DNA from: Anaerolineales bacterium
GTDB lineage: Bacteria; Chloroflexota; Anaerolineae; Anaerolineales; E44-bin32
Assembly: GCA_037382465.1 (NCBI GenBank)
Contig: JARRPX010000019.1
Coordinates: 1 to 44,004, forward strand
Reading direction: 5' to 3'
DNA length: 44,004 nt
Part shown: piece after piece, positions 20,462 through 29,512 of the stretch
How the letters are laid out: every line of letters starts with the position of its first letter
Numbering within the stretch: position 1 is the stretch's first letter
Translations under genes and position numbers: made by a program
Notes under the pieces: model-generated
What the model was told of the DNA's origin: nothing
Seen by the model: the letters and a program-made list of their open reading frames with translations, nothing else
Databases searched by the model: none

Positions 20462-20773
20462 ATGGAACTTTCCTCGTTGAACGTCTTATTTATCGGGGTA
20501 GCAGCCTTGCTGGGGATTGGGTTGTACGGCATGTTGGTCAGCCACAACCTGATCAAAATCGTGGTCGCGCTTCAAATTCTGGTGAAGTCCGCTTTGCTGG
20601 CGCTGATCAGCGCCGGCTTGGCGCGTGACGAAATCCAACTCTCACAAAGTCTCGCGCTGACCGTCATCGTCGCCGACACGATCGTTGCCGTGATCGGCAT
20701 CGCCCTCGCCGTTCAAGTACGCCGCCGAATCGGTTCGCTCGACGTGCGGGACATGAGCCAGTTGAAGGGATAA
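20462..20773 (+). CDS. NuoK/MnhC/MbhG-like membrane subunit
   Basis: 103 residues and three helices, the usual size for NuoK-type proteins. Conserved features are GLYGMLVSHNLIKIVVALQIL in helix 2 and the DTIVAVIGIALAVQVRRR end of helix 3. In complex I and Mrp antiporters this subunit carries part of the proton path; the glutamate normally found in helix 2 is not evident here. It has an AAGGAG ribosome site and lies three bases before the antiporter-like subunit. Confidence 0.88.
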   Translation: MELSSLNVLFIGVAALLGIGLYGMLVSHNLIKIVVALQILVKSALLALISAGLARDEIQLSQSLALTVIVADTIVAVIGIALAVQVRRRIGSLDVRDMSQLKG

Positions 20774-20776
20774 TCC

Positions 20777-22525
20777 ATGGCCGTCGTCTTCGTCTCGCTC
20801 TGTATTGTTCTACCCTGGATTGGCTCGATCACCGTCTGGCGCTGCGGCAACGATCGACCTGGGTTGCAGCATGCATTGGCCTCTGTTTTCGCCGTCGCAG
20901 CAGGAGTAGTGTCGCTCCTGATGCTGCTCGGACCAACGGAGGCCCCCGTGGTACGCATTCCCATGGGAGACTTTTTCGGCGAACTCACTCTCGTACCTGA
21001 CGGCCTGGGAATCATCCTGGCGATCATCGCATCGGTCGTAGGCAGTCTGGCGGTCGTTTTTTCAATCGATTACATGCGCGGCGATGCACAGCTCGGTCGC
21101 TACTACGCCTTGATCCTTTTCTTCATCGGCGCCATGTCGGGACTAGGCCTTTCCGGCAGTATGTTGTTGATGTTCTTCTTCTGGGAAATTACGGCATTCT
21201 GCTCTTACGCCCTGATTTCATTCCACAACGACGACCCCAAAGCTGTCGCCGGCGGCGTGAAAGCGCTGATCGTCACACAGTTTGGCGGGATCGGCCTTCT
21301 CATCGGCGCGCTGATCATTCGTTCCCACACCGGCAGCTATCAAATCCGCGATTTTCTCGAAACCGCTCCGGCGTTCGAATCGGGTCTACTTAGTGCCATC
21401 GGATTTGGGTTCCTGCTTGCAGCCATGGCGAAATCCGCGCAGTTCCCGCTGCATACCTGGCTGCCGGATGCCATGGAAGCGCCCACACCCGTCACGGCGC
21501 TCATTCACGCCGCCACGATGGTTAACGCCGGCGTCTATCTGCTGGCGCGCTTCTACCCGGCGTTCGAAGACGTAGCCGGTTGGAAAACGAGCGTGATGAT
21601 CGTAGGACTGCTGTCTGCCCTCCTGGCAGCGTTGATGGCGACGAGAGCCAACGATATCAAGCGGGCTCTGGCGTATTCGACCATCAGTCAATTGGGCTAC
21701 ATGATCTATGCAATTGGAGTCGGGGGGATCTTCGCCAGCATGTTTCACCTGCTCAGCCACGCCGTATTCAAGGCGCTGCTGTTCCTGGGCGCCGGTGCGG
21801 TCATCCACGCCGCCGGTACGCGTGACATGCGGCGTATGGGCAATTTATCCAAGAAAATGCCCGTCGTCCATGCAGCTTTCATAATTGGAGGGCTGGCGCT
21901 CGCCGGTCTACCCTTCACCAACGGATTCTTCAGCAAAGAATTGATTTTGGAAAACGGGCTTCTGCGTGGCCCGCAGTGGGCTTTTTTATGCATGCTCGCC
22001 GGCGTCGGTTTGACCGCGTGGTACACACTGCGTATCTACGCCATGACATTTCGCGGTCAATCTGACGAAACTCGCCTCGTTCACGCTGCGCCGCGCGCCA
22101 TGAAAACCTCGCTCATGATTCTCGCCGCAGGCGCGCTTACGACCTGGCTGTTTGCTGCCGGTTTCAGCTCGCTGCTGGCGGAGTCCCTGCCCTATCACGG
22201 CATTCACGCAACGAGCAATATCTCGCTCATACGTGAAATCATAAGTGCCCCCTTGACCTACGTCGCGCTGCTTGTGATCATCGCCGGTGGCGCAATCTGG
22301 CAGTTCCGCGAGCGCGTGGCAAAGGTATTCCGTATACCCGCACCGGTGACGCAGTTCGTCGATTCGGGCTACGGAATTGAAATACCTTACACGGCCTTCG
22401 TGCGTATCACGCAGCAGGCGTCCAGGTTTCTGCGCGCAACGCACAGCGGGCAGCTCAATTTGAATGTTGCGGGTATCAGCGCCGCACTGTGCATCCTGCT
22501 GGCACTCCTTCTGGCCGGAGTTTGA
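20777..22525 (+). CDS. NuoL/MnhD/MbhH-like proton-translocating membrane subunit
   Basis: 582 residues with many helices. The antiporter-family core is clear: YMRGDAQLGRYYALI and FWEITAFCSYALI early, then the hallmark KSAQFPLHTWLPDAMEAP-TPVTALIHAATMVNAGVYLL. The latter carries the helix 7/8 lysine and histidine region, followed by KRALAYSTISQLGYM. The C-terminal part beyond about residue 450 is hydrophobic and less conserved. In Mbh, Ech and complex I this subunit pumps H+ or Na+ when electrons flow from ferredoxin to protons. No long lateral helix typical of NuoL is obvious. Confidence 0.92.
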   Translation: MAVVFVSLCIVLPWIGSITVWRCGNDRPGLQHALASVFAVAAGVVSLLMLLGPTEAPVVRIPMGDFFGELTLVPDGLGIILAIIASVVGSLAVVFSIDYMRGDAQLGRYYALILFFIGAMSGLGLSGSMLLMFFFWEITAFCSYALISFHNDDPKAVAGGVKALIVTQFGGIGLLIGALIIRSHTGSYQIRDFLETAPAFESGLLSAIGFGFLLAAMAKSAQFPLHTWLPDAMEAPTPVTALIHAATMVNAGVYLLARFYPAFEDVAGWKTSVMIVGLLSALLAALMATRANDIKRALAYSTISQLGYMIYAIGVGGIFASMFHLLSHAVFKALLFLGAGAVIHAAGTRDMRRMGNLSKKMPVVHAAFIIGGLALAGLPFTNGFFSKELILENGLLRGPQWAFLCMLAGVGLTAWYTLRIYAMTFRGQSDETRLVHAAPRAMKTSLMILAAGALTTWLFAAGFSSLLAESLPYHGIHATSNISLIREIISAPLTYVALLVIIAGGAIWQFRERVAKVFRIPAPVTQFVDSGYGIEIPYTAFVRITQQASRFLRATHSGQLNLNVAGISAALCILLALLLAGV

Positions 22526-22526
22526 G

Positions 22527-24044
22527 ATGGCTTCGATTGCATTTCGTTGGCTCGTCGCAATTCCCCTGATCGCCTCGCCTTGTATCTACCTGGCAGGTCG
22601 TGTCGGATTGCGTATGAAGTGGAACAAAGTCGCGCAAGTTGTAGGCTTTGGTTTACTCACCGCGGCCTGGATCCCGTTTCTGTTGTCGGCGAACGACTAC
22701 GCCGCCTCGGGAACACTCTCACTCCGCATCGGAAGCATCTCACTCCAAATGGACGGTTTGAGCCTGCTCTTTATCGGAATCACTCTGATTCTGGGAACCC
22801 TCGTGGCTCTTTTCTCACAATCGTACATAGCGAGGGAAGAAGGACGAGATAAATTCTTCGCCATGCTCGCGGCCATGATCGGCGTGATGATCGGCCTCGC
22901 CTGCGCCGCCGATCTGTTCAACCTGTGGATCTGGTTCGAGGCGATGGCCGTCACCTCGTATCTACTTGTCGCCTTCTACCGCGAAATGCCTCATTCTCTG
23001 GAAGCCGGCGTGAAGTATCTCGTGCAAAGCGCCGTAGGCTCGACGCTGGTATTGATCGGCATCAGCCTCGTCTTCTCGCAATACGGCGACCTCAATCTTG
23101 CTGTGATCCGTCAGAATGCGGCGACCTCCCCCATCCTTCTCGCGGCCGGCGGTCTTTTCATTATCGGCTTCGGAGTGAAGACGGCGCTCGTGCCGCTTCA
23201 CACCTGGCTGCCCGACGCGCACTCCCAGGCGCCGAGCGGGATCAGTGCCATGCTCTCTGGAGTGGTCATCGAAGCAGGTTTGATTGCACTACTTCGATGT
23301 CTGAGTTCACTGTCCGACATTTCATCGACGTGGGGCGCGCTGCTGATGGGCTTTGGCTGCTTGAACATGCTCGCCGGGAATCTTCTCGCACTGGGGCAGA
23401 AGCAGGTCAAGCGTATGTTTGCCTATTCTTCCGTCGCGCACATGGGCTACATGCTCCTCGGCCTGGGAATTTCGTATTACACCAACGATCCCAATGGAGC
23501 ACAGGGAAGCCTCTTTCATCTGATCAACCACGGAATTATGAAAGGTCTGGCTTTTCTGGCTGCCGGATCACTACTCTATGCGCTGCATATCGTGATGGAT
23601 CGGCATTCGCCCCTGCATATCGAAGACCTGGCTGGCGCCGCCCGGCTTTACCCCATTCCGGCCCTGGCACTCAGCGTCGCCGTACTCAGCCTGGGCGGTC
23701 TCCCACCACTGGCGGGTTTCACGTCGAAGTGGCAAATTTTCGTTGCCGGATTCGAGACGAAAAACACGCTCATCATCCTGCTGATCGGCTTTGCGGCATT
23801 GAACAGCGTCCTGTCCCTGGCGTACTACGTGCCGCTGGTGAACATGCTCTACAGGAACAGACCTTCGAAAGGAGTGCTTGTCGGCGGTCGCATCCCGTGG
23901 AGCATGAACTTGCCGTTGATCGCCCTTACGTTATTGATCCTCCTGCTGGGTGTATGGCCGACGCTCGCCGACGGCGTCACCATTCCGGCTGGACAAGCAG
24001 TCATGCGAGGCGTCATCGATGTATCGACCGTTGCACTTCCGTAG
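22527..24044 (+). CDS. Second antiporter-like membrane subunit (NuoM/NuoN/HyfF type)
   Basis: 505 residues from the ATG at 22527, one base after the preceding stop; the frame is also open from 22464 inside the upstream gene. Typical features are LFNLWIWFEAMAVTSYLLVAFY, the core KTALVPLHTWLPDAHSQAPS-GISAMLSGVVIEAGLIAL and KRMFAYSSVAHMGYMLLG. The GGLPPLAGFTSKW loop is the usual late signature. Together with the preceding gene it gives two pumping modules, more than the single MbhH of the archaeal Mbh complex. Confidence 0.92.
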   Translation: MASIAFRWLVAIPLIASPCIYLAGRVGLRMKWNKVAQVVGFGLLTAAWIPFLLSANDYAASGTLSLRIGSISLQMDGLSLLFIGITLILGTLVALFSQSYIAREEGRDKFFAMLAAMIGVMIGLACAADLFNLWIWFEAMAVTSYLLVAFYREMPHSLEAGVKYLVQSAVGSTLVLIGISLVFSQYGDLNLAVIRQNAATSPILLAAGGLFIIGFGVKTALVPLHTWLPDAHSQAPSGISAMLSGVVIEAGLIALLRCLSSLSDISSTWGALLMGFGCLNMLAGNLLALGQKQVKRMFAYSSVAHMGYMLLGLGISYYTNDPNGAQGSLFHLINHGIMKGLAFLAAGSLLYALHIVMDRHSPLHIEDLAGAARLYPIPALALSVAVLSLGGLPPLAGFTSKWQIFVAGFETKNTLIILLIGFAALNSVLSLAYYVPLVNMLYRNRPSKGVLVGGRIPWSMNLPLIALTLLILLLGVWPTLADGVTIPAGQAVMRGVIDVSTVALP

Positions 24045-24086
24045 TGTTTCGAAGACATCCATGATTCCCGGAACACGGAGCGAACG

Positions 24087-24401
24087 ATGGTTACCCTGAT
24101 CGTCTATCCAGTCGTTTCTTTCTTGATCTACCTTGGTCTTACTTCGCTTGTATATTTGATTGGCCGTCACCTGGCCGGCGCGGCGGTGAAAACAAACATG
24201 AAGTCGAGCACGTATGCCAGCGGCGAGGTCGCGCCGACGAAGATCGCGGCACCCGGATATCGACCTTTTTTCATCGTAGCATTGTTCTTCGCCATTTTGC
24301 ACCTGGGCACACTCATGCTGGGAAGCGGCGGGACGAACTCGATCACCAGTATCTATCTCGCAGGCTTGATTCTGGCCTTACTGGCTTTGATCCTGGGTTG
24401 A
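24087..24401 (+). CDS. NuoA/MbhI-like small membrane subunit
   Basis: 104 residues with three predicted helices. After helix 1, a polar loop carries YASGEVAPTKIAAPGYRPFF, which resembles the YECGxxP loop of NuoA near the quinone-side junction of complex I. The loop cysteine of NuoA is replaced by serine. Position just before the small hydrogenase subunit fits the nuoA-B-C-D order and also mbhI-J. Identification rests on topology, that loop and gene order, so homology is probable and not certain. Confidence 0.65.
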   Translation: MVTLIVYPVVSFLIYLGLTSLVYLIGRHLAGAAVKTNMKSSTYASGEVAPTKIAAPGYRPFFIVALFFAILHLGTLMLGSGGTNSITSIYLAGLILALLALILG

Positions 24402-24414
24402 AAGGTAGATCGAC

Positions 24415-24933
24415 ATGGATACGGACGGCAGATTGCGATGGCTGAATCTCGCCACGATGAAGATGTGGGCGCGGATCAATTCGCCCTGGGTTTTGCATTT
24501 CAACTCGGGTTCCTGTAACGGATGCGACATCGAAATACTGGCTACGCTGACGCCCAGATACGATCTGGAACGCTTCGGCGTAAAGCTGCAGGGCAGTCCA
24601 CGCCACGCCGATGTCCTCCTGGCCACGGGAGCCGTTTCGAGACAGGCGCGCGACCGTTTGCTGCGTATCTACGAACAGATGCACACGCCCAAATTCGTCG
24701 TTGCCATCGGTGCCTGTGCGCTGACCGGCGGCGTCTTCCAGGGCTGTTACAACACGCTTGGCGGTATCGATAAACTGCTCCCTGTCGATGCGTACATTCC
24801 CGGCTGTCCGCCTCGTCCGGAAGCAATCATCGACGGCGTCGTCAAATTGTTGAACAACCTGTGGGCACCTAAATTGGAGCAGGCGCGCAGCCACACATCC
24901 GTTTATGGAGCGCGGGACGATGAAAGATACTGA
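24415..24933 (+). CDS. Group 4 [NiFe] hydrogenase small subunit (NuoB/HycG/MbhJ-like)
   Basis: Holds the proximal [4Fe-4S] cluster that passes electrons to the NiFe site. 172 residues. The ligands are C34 and C37 (SGSCNGCDIEI), C101 (AIGACALTGG) and C131 (PGCPPRPE). CNGCDIE is the form typical of group 4 hydrogenases; complex I NuoB has adjacent cysteines instead. The N-terminal MKMWARINSPWVLHFN stretch is an amphipathic membrane-facing segment. Its end overlaps the next start by 14 bases. Confidence 0.95.
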   Translation: MDTDGRLRWLNLATMKMWARINSPWVLHFNSGSCNGCDIEILATLTPRYDLERFGVKLQGSPRHADVLLATGAVSRQARDRLLRIYEQMHTPKFVVAIGACALTGGVFQGCYNTLGGIDKLLPVDAYIPGCPPRPEAIIDGVVKLLNNLWAPKLEQARSHTSVYGARDDERY

Positions 24934-25411
24934 AAAAATACTGCAGCCCGCTTCTCAACTGCTAGAGCAGTGGATGTGGAAGACCGAGGTGGCGCATCCT
25001 GAAACGAACCGCCTGGATGTGCGCCTCAGTACGGTAGATGATTTGATTCCCATCGTCGCCGGTCTCCGCGTCCTTCGGCTGGGTTATCTGAGTGCCATTA
25101 CGGGCTTGGATCCCGGTATCGAAATTCCCGACTTGGAAGTGCTCTACCACTTCTGTATCGGCGAAGCCATCATTACGCTGCGCCTGAACGTACCGCGATC
25201 CGAAGGTCATCTACCCAGCCTGTACGAGATCATTCCCAGCGCAGAATCCTTCGAACGCGAACTGCAGGAGATGTTTGGGATACGTATCGATGGTCTGCGA
25301 AATCCATCGCGCCTCTATCTACCGGATGATTGGCCGGAAGACGTTTATCCGCTGCGTAAAGATCTCGATCAAAACAAACTCAGATCATCCATGACTTTGA
25401 GAGAAATTTGA
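24920..25411 (+). CDS. NuoC/MbhK-like subunit of the group 4 hydrogenase
   Basis: 163 residues from the ATG at 24920, which has GGAG nine bases upstream; an ATG at 24905 would add five residues without a ribosome site. It matches the 30-kDa-subunit fold of complex I: LSAITGLDPGIEIPDLEVLYHF, then the family end signature ELQEMFGIRIDGLRNPSRLYLPDDW-PEDVYPLRKD. It stabilises the small-large subunit interface. The stop overlaps the large subunit start (TGATG). Confidence 0.93.
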   Translation: MKDTEKILQPASQLLEQWMWKTEVAHPETNRLDVRLSTVDDLIPIVAGLRVLRLGYLSAITGLDPGIEIPDLEVLYHFCIGEAIITLRLNVPRSEGHLPSLYEIIPSAESFERELQEMFGIRIDGLRNPSRLYLPDDWPEDVYPLRKDLDQNKLRSSMTLREI

Positions 25412-26598
25412 TGGAAAAACAAACGACAAGGCAAAGCTTCACCGTGCCCATCGGACCGCAACATCCGGCGCTCAAAGAACCGTCCCACTTTCGCATCAGC
25501 GTCGACGGAGAGATCGTTACTGACGCCTCCGTACGACTTGGCTATGCGCATCGCGGCATCGAGAAAGCCACCGAAAGCAGGACCTGGATACAGAATCTGT
25601 ACCTGCTGGAACGCATCTGTGGTATCTGCTCCCACATCCACGGCATGACATACTGCCTCGCCGTCGAGCGCCTCGCCCAGACCAAAGCACCCGCCCGAGC
25701 TCAGGCAATCCGCGTCCTCTTTGCCGAACTCGAGCGCATCCACAGCCATCTGCTCTGGCTTGGCGTCACCGCGCACGAAGCCGGCTTCGACACGCTTTTC
25801 ATGTATAGCTGGCGAGATCGCGAAACGGTCATGGATATCCTGGAGCAGCTTTCCGGCAACCGGGTCAATTATTCCGCCAACGTACTCGGCGGCGTGAAAT
25901 TCGATGTGGAAGACGCGCATATCGAGCCCATCTTGAAGGGGATCGACTTCCTGGACGAACGAACGCGGTTCTATCTCGAAGTCGTCTCTACAGACGCCTT
26001 GTTCCTGCAGCGTACGCGGAACATCGGAACCATGAGCCGGCTGTACGCAGAAGTTCTGGGAACCGTAGGGCCGACCGCTCGCGCCTCCGGCGTCGATCGA
26101 GACATTCGCACCGAAGCGCCCTATGCGGCCTACGATCGCTTCCCCATCCAAATCACCCTGGACGATAAGGGCGATCTGGAAGCGCGCGTCCTGGTCCGCC
26201 TCAGAGAGCTGTTCGAAAGCTACCGGGTCATCCGGCAGATACTGGCAAACCTGCCTCCTGGCGAACTGACCGTCCGCATGCCGCGGCGCATCCAGCCAGG
26301 AGAAACGGTCATTCGAACGGAAGCGCCGCGCGGTGAATTGTTCTACTTCATCCGCAGCAACGGCAGCGACATGCCGGAGCGGGTTAAAGTGCGTACACCG
26401 ACGATCTGCAATCTGCTTTCGGTCGTTAAGCTTGCCGTGGGGCATCAATTGGCCGACGTGCCGATGATCCTGGCCGGGATCGATCCCTGTTTCTCGTGCA
26501 ACGATCGTATGGTGGTCATCGATCAGGCGAACCAAATCAGCCGGCGGTGGCAGTGGAAGGATTTGCGACAGCATGGAATTGAACACTATCAGCAGTGA
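25411..26598 (+). CDS. Group 4 [NiFe] hydrogenase large (catalytic) subunit, NuoD/HycE/MbhL-like
   Basis: 395 residues. It binds the Ni-Fe site through two cysteine pairs: L1 with C70 and C73 (ERICGICSHIHGM) and L2 with C360 and C363 (DPCFSCNDR). Complex I NuoD lacks these, so this is a true hydrogenase. A 29-residue extension follows the L2 motif and would be cut by the maturation protease encoded three genes later. Other conserved features are GPQHPALKEPSHF, ELERIHSHLLWLG and APRGELFYF. The subgroup within group 4 cannot be fixed by eye. Expected electron donor is ferredoxin, with H2 evolution coupled to ion export, or the reverse. Confidence 0.96.
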   Translation: MEKQTTRQSFTVPIGPQHPALKEPSHFRISVDGEIVTDASVRLGYAHRGIEKATESRTWIQNLYLLERICGICSHIHGMTYCLAVERLAQTKAPARAQAIRVLFAELERIHSHLLWLGVTAHEAGFDTLFMYSWRDRETVMDILEQLSGNRVNYSANVLGGVKFDVEDAHIEPILKGIDFLDERTRFYLEVVSTDALFLQRTRNIGTMSRLYAEVLGTVGPTARASGVDRDIRTEAPYAAYDRFPIQITLDDKGDLEARVLVRLRELFESYRVIRQILANLPPGELTVRMPRRIQPGETVIRTEAPRGELFYFIRSNGSDMPERVKVRTPTICNLLSVVKLAVGHQLADVPMILAGIDPCFSCNDRMVVIDQANQISRRWQWKDLRQHGIEHYQQ

Positions 26599-27514
26599 AC
26601 TGCGCAATCTGTTCGCGTTGGCCGTTTTCCCGGGAGGCTGCTTTCTCATCCTGCTCGGTCTGTCCTACGAGTGGGTGGATCGAAAGCTGTTGGCGCGTTT
26701 TCAGAACCGCATTGGCCCGCGTTGGTTTCAGCCGTTTGCCGACACGCTCAAATTGCTGGCGAAAGAAGAGGTGATCCCGGAGAACGTCGATCGGCGCCTG
26801 TTCGTCGGCCTCCCGATCGTCGCCCTGACCGGCGCGCTCACGGCCGGCCTTTACATTCCCGTCCTCGGCATGAAAACCACATTCGGTTTTCCCGGAGATC
26901 TGATCGTCACACTGTACATGCTGAGTCTGCTCACGCTTTGCATGGGTCTCGCCGGCGCAAATACGCTGGATCGCTTTTCTCTGATCGGAGCCACACGCAC
27001 CCTGAATCAACTCTTCTCGTACGAATCGCCGTTCCTGCTGGCGCTCCTGGGTCCGGCGTTATTCAGCGGGAGCTGGCAGATCTCCGAGATCATCGCCTCG
27101 GCCGGAGGCCGTTGGCTGCTGCTGTCACAACCCGTTGGTTTTCTCGCGGCCATGATCGCCCTGATGGGAAAATTGGAACTCCCGCCCTTCGACGCGCCCG
27201 AAGCAGAAACGGAGATCGTCGCCGGAGCCCTGACGGAATATTCCGGCCGCGGATTGGCGCTCTTCCGCCTCGGGAAAGGCGTCGAACTGGTCGTTGGCCT
27301 GACGCTCGTCTCCGCACTCTATCTCGGAGGGATTGACGATCCGCTCACATTCTTTATCAAGACGCTGGCACTGCTCGTAATCATCGTCGTGATACAAGCG
27401 CTGCTTACCCGCCTGCGCATCGATCAAACCGTCGGACTTTGGTGGCGTTACGGAGCGCTGCTGGTCTTACTGCAGTGGTTCGTCTTGATTTTGCTGCAAG
27501 GGAGTGCAACATGA
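26573..27514 (+). CDS. NuoH/HycD/MbhM-like membrane anchor subunit
   Basis: 313 residues with about eight helices. It links the hydrogenase module to the membrane. Family signatures are KLLARFQNRIGPRWFQPFADTLKLL-AKEEVIPE near the start, the acidic loop GKLELPPFDAPEAETEI and GALTEYSGRGLALFRLG. It starts 26 bases inside the end of the large subunit gene with AAGGA upstream, and its stop overlaps the next ATG. Confidence 0.95.
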   Translation: MELNTISSELRNLFALAVFPGGCFLILLGLSYEWVDRKLLARFQNRIGPRWFQPFADTLKLLAKEEVIPENVDRRLFVGLPIVALTGALTAGLYIPVLGMKTTFGFPGDLIVTLYMLSLLTLCMGLAGANTLDRFSLIGATRTLNQLFSYESPFLLALLGPALFSGSWQISEIIASAGGRWLLLSQPVGFLAAMIALMGKLELPPFDAPEAETEIVAGALTEYSGRGLALFRLGKGVELVVGLTLVSALYLGGIDDPLTFFIKTLALLVIIVVIQALLTRLRIDQTVGLWWRYGALLVLLQWFVLILLQGSAT

Positions 27515-27921
27515 AACTCGCCGCAATGATCGGGGACATCGCCTCCGCTTTCGTCCGTCCTCCGATTACCGAACGATACCCATTCAAACGTCGTGAGATC
27601 CCGCTGCGGTTGCGCGGCATGCTTCGTTGGGATTCGGAAAACTGCATCGGCTGCGGACTTTGCGCCAAGGACTGTCCAGCTGCGGCAATCGAATTGATCG
27701 TCCTCGACAAGAAAGCGAAGCGCTTCGTCATGCGCTACCACCCCGACCGCTGTACGTTCTGCGCGCAGTGCGTCTTCAGCTGTCGCCAGGAATGCCTGTC
27801 GCTGTCGAACACGGAGTGGGAACTGGCGGTCACGCAGAAAGCTGAGCTTATCCGTAACTATGGTGACGAACAAGATGTCGAAGAAGTGTTGGCTGGAGAC
27901 CTTGCGCGGGATTCTGGCTGA
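27511..27921 (+). CDS. NuoI/MbhN-like two-cluster ferredoxin subunit
   Basis: 136 residues from the ATG at 27511, overlapping the NuoH-like stop (ATGA); the frame is also open upstream from 27439. It carries two CX2CX2CX3C motifs, CIGCGLCAKDCP and CTFCAQCVFSCR, for two [4Fe-4S] clusters that accept electrons from ferredoxin and pass them to the small subunit. An N-terminal amphipathic region (RYPFKRREIPLRLRG) resembles the NuoI membrane contact. It is the last structural subunit of the group 4 complex. Confidence 0.95.
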   Translation: MKLAAMIGDIASAFVRPPITERYPFKRREIPLRLRGMLRWDSENCIGCGLCAKDCPAAAIELIVLDKKAKRFVMRYHPDRCTFCAQCVFSCRQECLSLSNTEWELAVTQKAELIRNYGDEQDVEEVLAGDLARDSG

Positions 27922-28429
27922 TCTCGAAGCACACGGTCGTGAAACGCGATTGGCGATCATCGGGATCGGCCACGAGCTGTGTGGCGATGATGGCCTCGGC
28001 GTGGCGATCTCTCAAGCATTGGAAATCGTCTTTCAGAATCACGGCCACGTACAGGTATTCACTGCAGGTCCGGCGCCGGAGAATCTTTGCGGACCGCTGC
28101 GGTGGTTTGCTCCCGATCTCGTCGTGTTGATCGACGCCGCGGACGTCGCGCAGAAACCCGGGGATATCCGCTGGCTCGATCTGCAGAAGACCGACGGCGT
28201 GAGTGCTTCGACGCACACTCTCCCCCTGCGAATTTTGGCGGATTATCTGATCGCCGAAATCGGCTGCAAGATCGTCCTGCTGGGCGTTCAGCCGGCGAAA
28301 CTTGCCTACGGGCCGATCTCCGAGGCCGTCGAAGAAAGCGTCCGGACGATCATCCAGGGCTTTCGCGGGCTGCTCACTTTCGAGCCATTCCTTTCCCGCC
28401 AAACGCATCGTTCAACGATTAACCGGTGA
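27860..28429 (+). CDS. [NiFe] hydrogenase maturation protease (HycI/HyaD family)
   Basis: Removes the C-terminal extension of the large subunit after nickel insertion. 189 residues. The nickel-probing acids are expected in IGIGHELCGDDGLGVAI and VVLIDAADVAQKPG, and the histidine in STHTLPLRIL, all present. The ATG at 27860 overlaps the ferredoxin-subunit gene by 62 bases; the ATG at 27875 is an alternative. Its place right after the group 4 subunits makes their large subunit the likely substrate. Confidence 0.92.
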   Translation: MVTNKMSKKCWLETLRGILADLEAHGRETRLAIIGIGHELCGDDGLGVAISQALEIVFQNHGHVQVFTAGPAPENLCGPLRWFAPDLVVLIDAADVAQKPGDIRWLDLQKTDGVSASTHTLPLRILADYLIAEIGCKIVLLGVQPAKLAYGPISEAVEESVRTIIQGFRGLLTFEPFLSRQTHRSTINR

Positions 28430-28444
28430 AGGAGTTTGAATTTC

Positions 28445-29512
28445 ATGTGTCTATACACGGTGGCTAAAAAATCGTTTTCGTCATGGATCGGATCTCTCAT
28501 CGGCCGCTACCGTTTCGTGGGTCCGACCGCTCGCCGGGATGACTTCGTGTTTGCCGAGATGACCGACGCTGCGCTTCTGGCTCTCGATTACACGACCACG
28601 GTACTTCCACCCAAAAAAATCTTGCTGCCCCCAAGAGAGACGCTGCTCGAATTCGAAAAAGGCACGCAGGGCACACGGGTCACGCCGATTTTTGACGATC
28701 GAACGACCATCATCTTTGGCATGCACACCTGTGACCTGCACGCCGTTCGACTCGTCGATCGTTTCTTCGAACAGGGTGCTGCGGATCAAACCTACCTGCG
28801 TAGAAGAGCGGCCACAACGATCGTCAGCATCGAATGTCTGCAACCGTGTTCGCCGTACTCTTTTTGTAAGAGCATGGGTACGTACACCATTCAGGAAGAA
28901 TACGACCTGCACCTCACGGACATCGGAAACGCATATGTATGCGAGGTGGGTTCCGATAAAGGATCTGCGCTGATCGATCTGTGTCCGGACGCACGCCAGA
29001 CCAGGGGGAGCGAAATCATCGAAATGAACCGTACGCTCAGCGAAAAATGGAGTCGCTTTCCCGATCACCTGGAAGCGGATCTCAACACGCTGCCCAGTAT
29101 CATGACACTCTGCTACGAGAACCCCCTCTGGCGGGAGCTTGGCGAGCGGTGTTTGGGATGCGGTGTGTGCAACATCGTTTGCCCGACCTGCTACTGTTTC
29201 GACGTGGTCGACGAGGTCGCGCTCGACCTGCAGCACGGCGAACGCTATCGTATTTGGGATTCCTGCCAAATCGACGCTTTCGCGGCTGTCGCAGGGGGGC
29301 ACAATTTCCGCCGCGAGCGCTCCGATCGTCTGCGGCATCGCTTCATGCACAAGGCGAAATATCAATACGAAGCTTTGGGATACCCCGGCTGCGTTGGTTG
29401 CGGAAGGTGCGCGCAATCATGTTTGGCGGAAATTTCGCCCCTCGACGTGTTCAACCGCCTGCATCACGCCGTCATTCCCGGCGCCGCCATTCATGAGGAG
29501 CTGGTCCGATGA
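28445..29512 (+). CDS. hydB: Group 3b hydrogenase beta subunit, 4Fe-4S protein
   Basis: 355 residues. I chose the ATG at 28445 because AAGGAG lies ten bases before it; a TTG at 28436 is too close. Two ferredoxin motifs sit in the C-terminal half: CLGCGVCNIVCPTCYC and CVGCGRCAQSCLAE. The N-terminal part (PPKKILLPPRETLLEF, FGMHTCDLHAVRLVDRFF) is the family's usual fold. It moves electrons between the flavin subunit and the hydrogenase small subunit. Gene symbol follows the Pyrococcus sulfhydrogenase naming (hydBGDA), whose order is the same here. Confidence 0.93.
   Translation: MCLYTVAKKSFSSWIGSLIGRYRFVGPTARRDDFVFAEMTDAALLALDYTTTVLPPKKILLPPRETLLEFEKGTQGTRVTPIFDDRTTIIFGMHTCDLHAVRLVDRFFEQGAADQTYLRRRAATTIVSIECLQPCSPYSFCKSMGTYTIQEEYDLHLTDIGNAYVCEVGSDKGSALIDLCPDARQTRGSEIIEMNRTLSEKWSRFPDHLEADLNTLPSIMTLCYENPLWRELGERCLGCGVCNIVCPTCYCFDVVDEVALDLQHGERYRIWDSCQIDAFAAVAGGHNFRRERSDRLRHRFMHKAKYQYEALGYPGCVGCGRCAQSCLAEISPLDVFNRLHHAVIPGAAIHEELVR

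Noticed and set aside
25369-26649. A 426-codon open frame on the minus strand
   Set aside because: It is the mirror of the hydrogenase large subunit gene. No protein family features, and the opposite frame is fully explained.
19833-27921. Reading the operon as an ordinary respiratory complex I (nuo)
   Set aside because: The large subunit keeps both nickel-binding cysteine pairs, the small subunit has CNGCDIE, the NADH module genes are absent and a maturation protease follows. All of this indicates a group 4 hydrogenase.
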